From Psychrobacter urativorans (GTDB lineage: Bacteria > Pseudomonadota > Gammaproteobacteria > Pseudomonadales > Moraxellaceae): a stretch of 64,000 nucleotides of DNA. Numbering within the stretch: the stretch's first letter is position 1; every line of letters starts with the position of its first letter. Positions 19,452 through 28,991 of this stretch are shown here, in pieces. The position numbers and the translations under genes were made by a program. The notes beneath the pieces were generated by a model. It was not told the DNA's origin. It saw nothing but the letters and a program-made list of their open reading frames with translations, and did no database searches. The stretch covers positions 124,001-188,000 of the forward strand of contig NZ_CAJHBR010000002.1 of assembly GCF_904846695.1 (NCBI RefSeq), written 5' to 3'.

Positions 19452-20043
19452 AATATTACTTCCTAAAACAGTGCTTAGCCCCAAATTCCTTTGCAACATT
19501 GCATATAAACGGGGTCCAAGATTATAAAATAAAAAATTAGGAATGCTTACTTAAAAATAACTGACTTTGAGTAAACACTTTAAAAACTATACTGACACCT
19601 GCTTTTATTGTTAATAAATCAATGTAAAGAGCTTCTCAATGATGAGAGGGTATGTTCTACCGCATTTATTAATGACCACTTAACCCTTTATATAAAGGCC
19701 TGCAGCTTATCAGTAACAAACTTGCAATATTTATTGCATAAAAAATATCATAGCACGGGTTTTTAGTAACATAAAGTCTTTTAACATGATTTAAGATGAG
19801 TTAGTAAATTTTCCTGTAATCTTTTTATGCTTGGCTAATTGAGCTGTTATTATAAGCAGTCAAAAACGTAAATAGCTCTTACACTACTCTGTAACCCGTT
19901 TATTTATCTATTGAGTGCTAGCAATAATCATTATCTCCCTATTGCTTTTTTTTAACACTGTTGTAATTGTCTTGAGCACAGCTGAAGCATTAATAAGCGC
20001 TTTTAAATAGCGAACTTACTTATAACCTCCTCGATAGCACTGT
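19452..20043. other. Divergent csp/aroQ spacer
   Basis: A 592-bp AT-rich spacer without a credible gene. Its left part is the predicted long leader and promoter of the cold-shock gene. The right part should hold the aroQ promoter, which I could not place. Confidence 0.6.
19586..19614 (-). promoter_or_regulatory. Probable sigma-70 promoter of the cold-shock gene
   Basis: On the minus strand TTAACA (19614-19609) and TATAGT (19591-19586) are 17 nt apart, each differing from consensus at one position. Transcription would start near 19579, giving a 5' leader of about 128 nt before the ATG, in the range of known cspA-type leaders that control translation by temperature. Confidence 0.55.
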
Positions 20044-20538
20044 ATGGATACTGATATGCCCAAACTGAACCGAAAACTACTATTAATCAACGGCGTCAAC
20101 CTCAATCTATTGGGCAAACGTGAGCCTGAAATTTATGGTCATACCACTTTGGCGCAGATTGAAACAGCTTTAACAAGCCTTGCCGCAGAGCATAATATTG
20201 AGCTCATTTGTATTCAGTCTAATCACGAAGGTAAGCTAGTCGATGATATCCAACATCATGGCTTACTCACTGATGCTAAGATGCAAGTGGATGCCATTAT
20301 TATCAATCCTGCGGCCTTTACTCATACTTCTGTTGCTATACGAGATGCATTATTGGCAACTCAAAAGCCATTTATTGAAGTGCACTTATCTAACGTTCAC
20401 GCGCGTGAGAGCTTTCGCCAGCATTCTTATCTGAGCGATGTGGCTGTGGGTGTTATCAGCGGTCTTGGCTCACTAGGGTATCAGATGGCTCTAGAGTACT
20501 GGCTAACTAACTTATACCCGCTAAATTTAAAGCCCTAA
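20044..20538 (+). CDS. aroQ: 3-dehydroquinate dehydratase, type II
   Basis: AroQ dehydrates 3-dehydroquinate to 3-dehydroshikimate in the shikimate pathway. The 164-residue protein has the type II features: [18 protein letters not shown] near residues 15-32 with the catalytic Arg and Tyr, IQSNHEG near 60, NPAAFTHTS near 83-91 and [11 protein letters not shown] with the catalytic His. Either the ATG at 20044 or the one at 20056 could start it; neither has a clear Shine-Dalgarno. In many gammaproteobacteria accBC follows aroQ; here it does not. Confidence 0.95.
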   Translation: MDTDMPKLNRKLLLINGVNLNLLGKREPEIYGHTTLAQIETALTSLAAEHNIELICIQSNHEGKLVDDIQHHGLLTDAKMQVDAIIINPAAFTHTSVAIRDALLATQKPFIEVHLSNVHARESFRQHSYLSDVAVGVISGLGSLGYQMALEYWLTNLYPLNLKP

Positions 20539-20869
20539 TAAATTCAATAATTTATTCTTTATTGGTGCTGTGCTGTATTGGTTCCTGACTGGTCCTGCAA
20601 TGAACTCGCACTGAACTCTACTAGTCAATGGGCTAAAGGCTGACTAAACTAGCTAATCAATTAAATAATGGCTAACTAAAAAATATCTAAGTTTGTCCTT
20701 GTAATGACCTTGCTAGGTCTGCACTTATATAAAGCGCAAGGCCTAAAGCCAGTGGATGAAAATTAGCTCTATCAAAGCTAGTTATTGCCATGAGTTTAGC
20801 GCTCGTAAAAAAACGGTATGCTGCAAGCTAGCAACTCTATAATTAACAACCCTCTATATGGTGATATGA
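20539..20869. other. Spacer between aroQ and the ABC1 kinase gene
   Basis: A 331-bp AT-rich spacer. I see no open frame, strong hairpin or clear promoter. Confidence 0.5.
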
Positions 20870-22174
20870 ATGGCAAAGTCGTCTGGAAAACGCTTTATGA
20901 AACTCGCTGGTATGACTGCAAGTATTGCAGGTAAAGCGGCGAAGAACTCATTAAAGCACCTCTCTAGTGACGAAGAGAAGCGCTTGCAAGCACGCTCAGA
21001 GTTGATGCAGGATGTGGGTGTTCAGATCGCCCAAACCCTCGGTGAGATGAAAGGTGCGGTAATGAAGGTGGGTCAAATCGCATCACAGTACAAAGATGTG
21101 TTTCCACCTGAAGTGGCAACAGCACTGGAAAAGCTGCAAAAAGATGCGCCTCCTATGCCCTACTCGCAGATCAAAGCGCAGGTTGAGCGTGAGCTAAAAG
21201 CGCCTATCAAAGATCTATTTATCGATTTTGAACAACAGCCTTTTGCCGCAGCTTCCATTGGTCAAGTGCATAAAGCCACCTTACCTTCTGGTCAAAAGGT
21301 AGTCGTAAAGGTGCAATACCCTGATGTCGATGAAAACTGTGATAGCGATCTAAAACAAGTACGTATGGCCTTAAAAATAGCCGGCGTCCTTAATATGAGT
21401 CGTGAATTACAAGATAAGCTGTTCAATGAAATTCGCCAAAGTCTACATGACGAGCTTGACTACACTAAAGAAGCTCACAACCTACAAGTATTTGGGGCTT
21501 TTCATGCTAATGATGAGGGCCTTATTATTCCTAAAGTGATCGATAGCCATTCGGCTAGACGCGTGCTAACTTTGACTGAAGAGATGGGGGAATCTCTTAG
21601 CGTAGCCGCAACTTGGGATAATAATATCAAGCAAAAAATTGCCACACGCTTATTTCATTTTAGCGCCGGTCAGTTGTTTGGCTTATATCGAATGCACTGT
21701 GATCCGCATCCTGGCAACTTTGCTTTTCGCGAGGATGGTAGTGTGATTGCTTATGATTTTGGCGGTATTCGTAGCTATAGCGACAGTGAAGTGAAGCTAT
21801 TTCGCCGCTTTGCTCAACATGCTGTGTCGAGCGATGTTACGGCTCTTGAGCAAGACTTAATCGCTCTTGGTGTTCGCCGTGATGATGAAAAAGACGTTCC
21901 AGGTGAGTTTTACCAGACTTGGCTAAGTATCGGCCTTAAACCGCTATCTATCCCCCCTTACCAAGAAGGGCCGTTTGATTTCGCTCATAGCCAAGTACAC
22001 CATGAAGCTATTACCCAAATGCGTAGCTCATTAAAGTACTTCGGTCAGTTCCAGCCTTCAGCGACTACTATGATGCTAGATCGCACGGTATCAGGACAGT
22101 ATTGGAATTTAGTTAATTTAGGAGTAGAGATTGATCTCTCATCATTGGTTGTCGAATATCTTGATAACCCTTAA
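20870..22174 (+). CDS. ABC1/UbiB-family atypical kinase
   Basis: The 434-residue protein has the ABC1 family KxGQ motif (AVMKVGQIASQY) near residue 64, the Ala-rich loop AAASIGQVHKA near 125, the invariant Lys of VVKVQYPD, and catalytic CDPHPGNF and YDFGGIRS near 280-300. Related proteins (UbiB, COQ8) support ubiquinone synthesis through ATPase activity. It lacks UbiB's C-terminal membrane helices and is not next to ubi genes, so it is more likely a soluble AarF-like paralogue of unknown role. GGTGA upstream supports the ATG start. Confidence 0.88.
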   Translation: MAKSSGKRFMKLAGMTASIAGKAAKNSLKHLSSDEEKRLQARSELMQDVGVQIAQTLGEMKGAVMKVGQIASQYKDVFPPEVATALEKLQKDAPPMPYSQIKAQVERELKAPIKDLFIDFEQQPFAAASIGQVHKATLPSGQKVVVKVQYPDVDENCDSDLKQVRMALKIAGVLNMSRELQDKLFNEIRQSLHDELDYTKEAHNLQVFGAFHANDEGLIIPKVIDSHSARRVLTLTEEMGESLSVAATWDNNIKQKIATRLFHFSAGQLFGLYRMHCDPHPGNFAFREDGSVIAYDFGGIRSYSDSEVKLFRRFAQHAVSSDVTALEQDLIALGVRRDDEKDVPGEFYQTWLSIGLKPLSIPPYQEGPFDFAHSQVHHEAITQMRSSLKYFGQFQPSATTMMLDRTVSGQYWNLVNLGVEIDLSSLVVEYLDNP

Positions 22175-22332
22175 TAGCCGTATGCTTTGATCACCCTCAA
22201 GGCAACCCAGCTAGCCACAACTCTATAGTGATGACGGTATAGGTCTATTAGGGATGCCTGACTGGCAGGCTAAAAAACATTAATAAGCATGAATAACTAG
22301 CATGACTATTAGCTATAATTATTGATAACTGC

Positions 22333-23163
22333 TTATACGTGCAACGCATGGCCACAGCGATCACAAAACTCGGCATTTATTGCATGACCAAATTTACCGC
22401 AGTTAGGACAAGCAATAGGATTTAGCTGTGGGCGCATATTACGTGCCAGCTCAGCCGTAAAAATACCTGTCGGTACGGCAATGATTGAATAACCCGTTAT
22501 CATTACCATAGATGCAATCGCTTGCCCGATTGGGGTCTTAGGTGACATATCACCATAGCCGGTGGTAGTTACTGTCACGACTGCCCAGTAAATAGATACA
22601 GGTATACTAGTAAAGCCATTTTCCGGCCCTTCTACTACATAGATAATCGAACCAAAAATAGTCACTAACAGGACTAAAGATAAGAAAAACACGGTGATTT
22701 TTTGTTGGCTAGTCTTTAATGCAGAGGCCAAAAATCCAGCTTGTTGCATGTAGGCTTTAAGCTTAAGGACTCGAAACACTCGTAGAATGCGCAATATTCG
22801 AATGACTAATAGATACTGCACGCCTACGAATATCAGACTTAAATAGCTCGGCAATACTGATAGTAAATCCACCACCCCAAAGAAGCTAAACATATAACGA
22901 AAACGATTGGGGGCAGAAAACAGTCTCAACCCATATTCAATAGTAAATAGAATAGTAAAGAACCATTCTGCATAAAAGAATATAGTGCCAAATTGCAAGC
23001 GCATATATAACACGCTGTCGAGCATAACCACCGACACACTAGCTAAAATGGCAATTAATAATACAATATCGAAAAACTTACCCGAATGAGTATCCGTTCC
23101 TTCAATAATGATATGAATGCGATTGCGCAAATGGGTAATGGCTTCAGTAGTCGGCTGCTTCAT
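22333..23163 (-). CDS. Voltage-gated potassium channel with C-terminal zinc ribbon
   Basis: The 276-residue protein has six membrane segments. An S4 helix with arginines every third residue (RILRILRVFRVLKLK, near 120-135) is the voltage sensor, and the pore has the K+ selectivity filter TVTTTGYGD near 195-203. After S6 comes a short tail with CPNCG and CDRCG (about 253-271), a zinc-ribbon pattern. The channel part is typical of bacterial Kv-type tetramers; the zinc ribbon in place of an RCK or cyclic-nucleotide domain is less usual. It is convergent with the kinase gene. Confidence 0.9.
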   Translation of the reverse strand: MKQPTTEAITHLRNRIHIIIEGTDTHSGKFFDIVLLIAILASVSVVMLDSVLYMRLQFGTIFFYAEWFFTILFTIEYGLRLFSAPNRFRYMFSFFGVVDLLSVLPSYLSLIFVGVQYLLVIRILRILRVFRVLKLKAYMQQAGFLASALKTSQQKITVFFLSLVLLVTIFGSIIYVVEGPENGFTSIPVSIYWAVVTVTTTGYGDMSPKTPIGQAIASMVMITGYSIIAVPTGIFTAELARNMRPQLNPIACPNCGKFGHAINAEFCDRCGHALHV

Positions 23164-23656
23164 AGAATAGTCAGTAATCTCATAATATCAGAGTCTTGAT
23201 GATATTGAATGATGTGAGTGGTCATCGATAGTCATGACCCATTTCAATAGGTCATAGTGGTCAAAACACCCAAAAGTGGTTTATAATATTGAGCGCTTTT
23301 ATTGATAAGGGCAATCATATTGTGAGCTCATTTGCCACAGTGTAACAAAAAACCGCTTGCAACAATATACAAATCGTTAACTCAAGCGTAAGCTTGTGAA
23401 AGAAATAAGTACCACCACTGCTTTTAGATTAGAAATATAATTAACGCCTCAATTCTCATTAAGGCTATCTAAGCAGCTATTTGTATAAGTATTTTTATAA
23501 ATATAAGTATAAGTATAAGTATAAGTATCACTATAAATATAAAACCTCGAAACAGTTAAGCTCTTGTAGGTAACTGTTATCGCAAATGAATTAGTCGCCT
23601 CTCCTGATCTCGCATTGAGTCAGGCAGACGTCTTCTAAATAAAGTAAGGATATCGT
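23164..23656. other. Divergent spacer with hexanucleotide repeat
   Basis: A 493-bp spacer between the channel gene (minus) and yebC (plus). It contains the TATAAG repeat at 23502-23528. I see no gene or strong hairpin in it. Confidence 0.55.
23502..23528 (+). repeat. (TATAAG)n microsatellite
   Basis: Four and a half exact copies of TATAAG, with related A/T-rich bases on both sides. It lies about 130 bp before yebC and may change length by slippage. Confidence 0.85.
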
Positions 23657-24406
23657 ATGGCAGGTCATTCAAAATGGGCAAACATTAAGCACCGTAAAGC
23701 CCGTCAGGACGCGGTAAAAGGTAAAATATTTACTAAGATTATCCGTGAAATCGTCTCGGCAGCTAAGCAAGGCGACCCTGATCCTGATAAAAACCCACGT
23801 CTGCGAGCGGTCATCGAAAAAGCACTGTCAGTTAACATGACTAGAGATACCATCAATCGAGCGGTTGATCGTGGTACAGGTGGTGGTGACAATGAAAACA
23901 TGGAAGAAGTCAACTATGAAGGCTATGGAATCGGTGGCGTAGCCGTATTAGTAGAAACCTTGACCGACAATCTCAATCGTACTGTTAGTGAAATACGCCA
24001 TGCTTTTACTAAGCATGACGGCAATCTGGGGACTTCAGGCTCAGTCGCTTACTTGTTTAACAAGCGCGGCGAGATTAGCTTTGATGACATTAGCTTAGAG
24101 GATGAAGTCATGCTAGTGGCTCTGGATGCTGGTGCAGTAGACATTGAAAACGATGGTGAGAGTCTGTTGGTTATTACTGAAGTAGAGAGCTTTGGCTCAG
24201 TAAAAGATGCCCTTGATGCAGCGGGTCTTATCTCCAATAACGCTGAAGTAACTATGTCACCGGCAACTACTGCGGAGATTGATAACCTCGATGATGCTGA
24301 AAAAGTGATGAAAATGATTGATATGTTAGAGGACATTGATGATGTGCAAAACGTCTATACCAATGTCAATTTCTCTGATGCTGTCATGGCAGAGCTTGAA
24401 GAGTAA
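23657..24406 (+). CDS. yebC: YebC/PmpR-family protein
   Basis: A 249-residue YebC-family (TACO1-like) protein beginning with the signature [13 protein letters not shown] and continuing with [21 protein letters not shown], an acidic mid-region with [12 protein letters not shown], and a C-terminal acidic domain. The family was named as transcription regulators, and more recent work links members to translation through proline-rich stretches. In E. coli it adjoins ruvC; here it has no ruv neighbour. A strong terminator follows directly. Confidence 0.95.
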   Translation: MAGHSKWANIKHRKARQDAVKGKIFTKIIREIVSAAKQGDPDPDKNPRLRAVIEKALSVNMTRDTINRAVDRGTGGGDNENMEEVNYEGYGIGGVAVLVETLTDNLNRTVSEIRHAFTKHDGNLGTSGSVAYLFNKRGEISFDDISLEDEVMLVALDAGAVDIENDGESLLVITEVESFGSVKDALDAAGLISNNAEVTMSPATTAEIDNLDDAEKVMKMIDMLEDIDDVQNVYTNVNFSDAVMAELEE

Positions 24407-24421
24407 TCATTGCCCTGTAGC

Positions 24422-24459
24422 AAAAAAGCCAAACGTCTATACAACGTTTGGCTTTTTTT
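24422..24459. terminator. Bidirectional terminator between yebC and ogt
   Basis: A 15-bp stem (24422-24436 with 24444-24458) starts with six A and ends with a T run; the loop is 7 nt. It serves the convergent pair. Confidence 0.92.
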
Positions 24460-24492
24460 ATAATCATCTTTAGTCAATAGTCATTTTACAGC

Positions 24493-25101
24493 TTACAGCT
24501 TACAGCTAACCCCCTCTAGCGCTAGCAAATGCTGTTTTTTATCTAAGCCACCAGTATAGCCACCAAGCTTACCGTCACTGGCAATAACTCGGTGACAAGG
24601 AATGATGATACTTAGCGGATTTTTGCCATTAGCATTAGCAACCGCCCGAAACCCTTTTGGATTATCAACATTCTGCGCAAGCATGGCATAACTAATGGTT
24701 TCGCCATGCTTGATATCAAGCAAAGCTTGCCAGACTTTTTGCTGGAATGGAGTACCTAAGCTGGTATCAAGCGGCAAATCAAAAGCCTGACGCTCTGCTT
24801 GTAGATACTGCTGCATTTGAGCAATAGCCGTCAACAATAATTGCTGCTCTAGATCACTAGCCTTTAACTGCTGTACGGCTATAAACTCAACCTCCAAACC
24901 AGCGAGATTATAGCGCTTTGTTAAAGTGCTCAACTTTATACTGTCCTGCCAGCTCTCATCTGCTTCTAGCCAAGTACAGCAGATAAGCTTTGCCGTACCG
25001 TCTATTGTATGACTGGCCAGCAATAAAGAAGATTCAGGGAAAGCTACTTGAGCTTGGTCTTTGCCTGCTAACACTATGCTGGTTATGATCATAATCTTCA
25101 T
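24493..25101 (-). CDS. ogt: Methylated-DNA-protein cysteine methyltransferase
   Basis: This suicide enzyme removes alkyl groups from O6-alkylguanine. The 202-residue protein has the helix-turn-helix DNA-binding region (FQQKVWQALLDIKHGETISY), RAVANANGKNPL and the active-site IIPCHRVI near 165, followed by GGYTGGLDKKQHLLALE. The N-terminal domain is divergent and lacks the Ada zinc-Cys motif, so it is an Ogt-type single-domain enzyme. It lies 53 bp downstream of ftsY on the same strand. Confidence 0.93.
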   Translation of the reverse strand: MKIMIITSIVLAGKDQAQVAFPESSLLLASHTIDGTAKLICCTWLEADESWQDSIKLSTLTKRYNLAGLEVEFIAVQQLKASDLEQQLLLTAIAQMQQYLQAERQAFDLPLDTSLGTPFQQKVWQALLDIKHGETISYAMLAQNVDNPKGFRAVANANGKNPLSIIIPCHRVIASDGKLGGYTGGLDKKQHLLALEGVSCKL

Positions 25102-25153
25102 CCCTATTGATGATAAATGAACCGCTTATTAAACGTTGACTAGGCTACTAAAA

Positions 25154-26653
25154 TTAGACATCATCAGTTTCAAACAACGCAGCCACAAACTGTTTAGGAC
25201 TAAAGGCGCGTAGATCATCGATTGACTCACCGACCCCGATATAACGAATAGGCACATCCGTGGTTTCAGCGATATTGAATACTACGCCGCCTTTAGCCGT
25301 CCCATCTAATTTAGTAATAGTAATTCCTGTTAGAGGAACCACTTTATTAAACAGCTCCACTTGATTAATAGCGTTTTGACCCGTGCCTGCATCGAGGACG
25401 ATCATGCCTTCGTGAGGCGCAGTAGGATCAGCTTTACGCATCACACGTACTACTTTTTCTAACTCATTCATAAGATAAGTTTTATTCTGCAAACGCCCAG
25501 CAGTATCAGCAATCAACACATCGATGTTTTTTGCTTTGGCTGATTGCATAGCATCAAAAATAACTGAGGCACTATCAGAGCCGTGACCTTGTGCCACCAC
25601 CGGAATATTATTGCGATCTCCCCAAATCTGTAACTGCTCAGTAGCAGCGGCTCGAAAAGTATCACCAGCGGCTAGCATTACTGACTTGCCCTCACCCTGC
25701 AGACGTTTGGCAAGCTTACCGATAGTAGTCGTTTTACCTACCCCATTGACTCCAACCACTAAAATAACAAAAGGCTGTTTGCTGCTGTCTATCACTAGCG
25801 GAGCTACTTTAGGAGTCAAGATATCGACTAGCTCATTTTGTAATGCTTTATATAATGAGTGGGCATAAATCAAATCACCACGATTGGTTTGTTCGGTCAA
25901 ATTTTTGATAATACGATTAGTGGCATTGACCCCAATATCAGCGACCAATAGCTGATCTTCGACTTCTTCTAACAGCTCATCGTCGATTTCTTTACCGCCG
26001 ATCAGTATATTGACCATCCCACCGGCTAAGTTTTTACGGGATTTGGCCAGTCCGGACTTCATGCGATTGAACCAGCTGCCTTTTTGTCGACCTTGGGATT
26101 CATCGCTCTGTGTGGCATCACTCTGCATTTCTGGTGCTGTGGTTGAGCTTATAGCGCTATTACTGTCAGTATTGCTATTACTAACGCTATCAGTAACGCT
26201 GTTACTGTTACTATTACTATTGCTATTACTATTACTAAGATTATCCCCAAGCTGCGCTTGCAGAGGCATCTTCGGTATAGCCGCTTGAATAACAGCCGAC
26301 TGTACAACATTATGATCGCTAATCGCTATCTCTTCAGGCTTGCTATCGAATTCAGGAGCTATTAGTGGCGCGCCTAAAGCGATGTTGCCTACCACCGTAG
26401 CACTAGATAGGCCTCTATCAACAAGTGCTTGATTGTCACCATGATTGCTATCACTAAGGTCTGTATCAATAGCAGTGGTACTAGTAACACTAGTGTCTGA
26501 TGCAGATAGTAAGGTTGGCTCACTCAGCGCTTCATCGACAATAGCTACTGATTGGGTGGGCAAACTGGGTAAGGTGATATCATCGTCATCTAAATCATCA
26601 AGACTGCCATCGAGATTGATCACCACACGATTGCTGTTGTTCGGATTATTCAT
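25154..26653 (-). CDS. ftsY: Signal recognition particle receptor FtsY
   Basis: FtsY is the SRP receptor GTPase that docks ribosome-nascent chains at the membrane. The 499-residue protein has an acidic N-terminal A domain of about 200 residues with a Ser-Asn repeat (SNSNSNSNSNS near 143-153), then the NG domain: GVNGVGKTTTIGK near 301-313, DTFRAAATEQL, DTAGRLQNK and TKLDGTAKGG. The A domain is long but this is common. In E. coli ftsE and ftsX follow ftsY; here ogt does instead. Confidence 0.96.
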   Translation of the reverse strand: MNNPNNSNRVVINLDGSLDDLDDDDITLPSLPTQSVAIVDEALSEPTLLSASDTSVTSTTAIDTDLSDSNHGDNQALVDRGLSSATVVGNIALGAPLIAPEFDSKPEEIAISDHNVVQSAVIQAAIPKMPLQAQLGDNLSNSNSNSNSNSNSVTDSVSNSNTDSNSAISSTTAPEMQSDATQSDESQGRQKGSWFNRMKSGLAKSRKNLAGGMVNILIGGKEIDDELLEEVEDQLLVADIGVNATNRIIKNLTEQTNRGDLIYAHSLYKALQNELVDILTPKVAPLVIDSSKQPFVILVVGVNGVGKTTTIGKLAKRLQGEGKSVMLAAGDTFRAAATEQLQIWGDRNNIPVVAQGHGSDSASVIFDAMQSAKAKNIDVLIADTAGRLQNKTYLMNELEKVVRVMRKADPTAPHEGMIVLDAGTGQNAINQVELFNKVVPLTGITITKLDGTAKGGVVFNIAETTDVPIRYIGVGESIDDLRAFSPKQFVAALFETDDV

Positions 26654-26992
26654 AAATTTGCCCTACAAGTTAGCATTATTATTAATGGGTTTATTCTAAA
26701 GTGGTTTTCTACGCTATCGGAGCTATAGCTAATAATTTTGCCTAGTTTAGCATAATTCAGCTGGCGCTCATTTTTGACAATGCTAATCTCATAGGTATTT
26801 TATAAGCTATATTTTTAACCTCAGCCTAGTTGGCTGACTAATGAGTAAACCGCAGCTAGCTAATTAGCTAACTATTGAGTATGCACTGGGTTATCAAGAT
26901 AGCTTCTCTTAAGATTCAGACACAAAAATAAGACCTTGAACATGCTAAACTTCGCCTATGCTAGTTAAGCCCTTATTCTATTGAGAAAACTT
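26654..26992. other. Divergent spacer upstream of ftsY
   Basis: A 339-bp spacer between ftsY (minus) and the first mini-lipoprotein (plus). I see only very short frames and no strong hairpin; it should carry both promoters. Confidence 0.5.
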
Positions 26993-27145
26993 ATGTTATT
27001 AACCACTAATTTTTGTAAAAAACTCAATCATCTAGGTTTGGCGCTTTTGCTAACAGCAACGGCTCTATCCGCTACAGGCTGTAGCACTACTCACGAGTTT
27101 AAGCCGACGGCTAGTGTCATAGTCGGGGCCCATAAGTCGTTATAA
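26993..27145 (+). CDS. Putative 50-residue lipoprotein A
   Basis: A small frame from ATG at 26993 to TAA encodes 50 residues: a basic start (FCKKLNHLG), a hydrophobic core LALLLTATALSA and a lipobox ending in ATGC at Cys30, leaving only 20 residues in the mature part (CSTTHEFKPTASVIVGAHKSL including the Cys is 21). It resembles the next small gene residue for residue after the lipobox, which supports both as real. Shine-Dalgarno is weak. Function unknown; a small outer-membrane lipoprotein is the simplest reading. Confidence 0.55.
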   Translation: MLLTTNFCKKLNHLGLALLLTATALSATGCSTTHEFKPTASVIVGAHKSL

Positions 27146-27219
27146 GTCGCCTTATAAACTCAGTTACAAAGTTTATTTTTAGAGCTTCAAAATACTATCT
27201 TATATCAACAGGATTGGTC

Positions 27220-27450
27220 ATGTCATTCACGCCTCAACGCTCTTTACTAAGACCTCAGTCAGACTATGCTAATGCTAAAGCATTTAGACGGCAACCAACC
27301 AATCATGACCAAACTCAGTACAGAAAATCTAATAAGCTAATATCCATCTTTATTATTGTAGCTTTGTCTGCTTTAACCGTAGGTTGTAACACTTTGCAAG
27401 CGCTTGAACCAACAGCTATTTTGATTTCTGACATCAAAAACTCTTTATGA
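27220..27450 (+). CDS. Putative 76-residue lipoprotein B
   Basis: The ATG at 27220 follows AGGA by 6 nt. The product has an unusually long polar N-terminal region (about 36 residues), a hydrophobic segment ISIFIIVALSALT and a lipobox ending VGC, then a 20-residue mature end (NTLQALEPTAILISDIKNSL). From the GC of the lipobox it matches lipoprotein A over 22 positions without gaps, with 9 identical, and both end in SL-stop. A TTG at 27214 would add two residues. It lies about 70 bp upstream of the first M16 peptidase. Function unknown. Confidence 0.6.
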   Translation: MSFTPQRSLLRPQSDYANAKAFRRQPTNHDQTQYRKSNKLISIFIIVALSALTVGCNTLQALEPTAILISDIKNSL

Positions 27451-27520
27451 TATTGTATTGAGCGGATCATCATACTTAGCTAGATTTATTTTAATCGTCA
27501 TTTTATAAGTAGAAAACACT

Positions 27521-28990
27521 ATGTCCTCCTCTTTAACTTTACGTATTGCTTGTGCTCTAGCGCTGGCTACTAGTCTTGCAGCTTGTCAAACCAGTCAACT
27601 TAATGCAAATCATCCCGACTATCAAACTATTCATCAAAAAGTAGCACCACCAGATGTTGGGTCATCTGCCTTAGCTATAGACTTATCAGGACGCCACGAG
27701 TATCAGCTAGATAATGGTCTAAAAATCATTGTAAAAGAAGATCACCGTGCGCCCGTCGTTATGACTCAGATTTGGTACAAGGTGGGCTCTACCGATGAGC
27801 CGTTAGACAAAGGCGGCATCTCACACTTACTTGAACATATGATGTTTAAAGGCACTACTAAAGTTTCGAGCGATGACTATGAGCGCCTGATTGCCAAGTT
27901 TGGCGGGGTTAATAATGCTTTTACTAGCTACGATTATACTGGCTATTATGAGCTATTCCCGGCTAATCGTTTGCCGTTAGCGCTAGAATTAGAAGCCGAT
28001 CGGATGCTAAATCTGCGTTTTGATGAAAACGCTTTTACCAAAGAGCATCAAGTAGTTATGGAGGAGCGTCGACAACGTACTGATGACAATCCACTAGCCA
28101 AAGCTTACGAATCATTTCGCCTGCTAGCCTTACCTGATAGCCCAAAAGGGGAGTCGGTAATTGGGCCGATGAACGAGCTACAATCTATCAAGCTTAGTGA
28201 GTTAAAAGACTGGTATAAGACTTGGTATACGCCTAATAATGCAACTTTAGTAGTCGTTGGCGATGTCGAACCAACAGAAGTCTTGGCGCAAGCAAAACGC
28301 TACTTTGGTGATCTCAAAGCCAGTAAGTTACCGCAGCGCCCAGCAGTCCGACAAAAAGGCTTTCGTGGTTACCAGCAGGTAGAGTCAGAGCAAGCGGTGC
28401 AAGTACCAGTATTATTGATGGGCTATAATGTACCAAGCCTATTAACTGTCGGGGCAGCTAACGAAAAGCAAGCCTACGCCCTATCATTGGCACAAGACGT
28501 ATTGGACGGTGGTCTATCTGCGCGTCTAGAGAGTCGACTAATACGTGAGCAAGGCTTGTTAACTTCTATTGGTACTTCTTATGACTTATTAGATCGCGGT
28601 GATGGACTGTTCTTGATCCAAGCGACACCAAGAGAAGGCGTCAGTTTGGCACAAGCGCAGCAAGCTATCACTGCTGAAATTGACAAACTAGCCACGGATC
28701 CAATAGCCCCTGACGAAATCAGCCGTGCCAAGACTAATACGGTTACTAGCTTAGTTTATGCACAAGATAGCATGGAAGGACAAGCACGGATGATAGGCTC
28801 ACTGCAAGCTATTGGCTTAGATGATCGCTTACTATCAAGCTTGCCTGCTAAACTTGATAGCGTATCAGTTGCCGATATTCAAGCGGCGAGCAAACGATAT
28901 CTAGTCAAGAATAACTTGACGGTTATGCAGGTTATACCGCCTAAAAAATCCGCTAATAAAGCAGGCTTGGTGGATAATGCTAATAACTAA
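27521..28990 (+). CDS. M16 family zinc peptidase, lipoprotein
   Basis: A 489-residue protein with a lipoprotein signal ending LAAC near residue 22. The N-terminal M16 domain has the inverted zinc motif HLLEH near 101-105 (in GGISHLLEHMMFKG) and the downstream Glu in LELEADRM. The C-terminal domain is M16C-like. Together with the next gene it resembles bacterial M16 pairs in which one subunit has the active site and the other binds substrate. Predicted location: periplasmic face of a membrane. Substrate unknown; several small lipoproteins are upstream. Confidence 0.9.
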   Translation: MSSSLTLRIACALALATSLAACQTSQLNANHPDYQTIHQKVAPPDVGSSALAIDLSGRHEYQLDNGLKIIVKEDHRAPVVMTQIWYKVGSTDEPLDKGGISHLLEHMMFKGTTKVSSDDYERLIAKFGGVNNAFTSYDYTGYYELFPANRLPLALELEADRMLNLRFDENAFTKEHQVVMEERRQRTDDNPLAKAYESFRLLALPDSPKGESVIGPMNELQSIKLSELKDWYKTWYTPNNATLVVVGDVEPTEVLAQAKRYFGDLKASKLPQRPAVRQKGFRGYQQVESEQAVQVPVLLMGYNVPSLLTVGAANEKQAYALSLAQDVLDGGLSARLESRLIREQGLLTSIGTSYDLLDRGDGLFLIQATPREGVSLAQAQQAITAEIDKLATDPIAPDEISRAKTNTVTSLVYAQDSMEGQARMIGSLQAIGLDDRLLSSLPAKLDSVSVADIQAASKRYLVKNNLTVMQVIPPKKSANKAGLVDNANN

Positions 28991-28991
28991 C

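Noticed and set aside
23490-23530. TATAAG repeats as a possible CRISPR or iteron array
   Set aside because: Units are 6 bp with no spacers, no cas or rep genes nearby.
26010-26288. A Leu-rich plus-strand frame opposite ftsY
   Set aside because: It is the antisense of the Ser/Asn repeat of ftsY, giving poly-Leu; no start signal.
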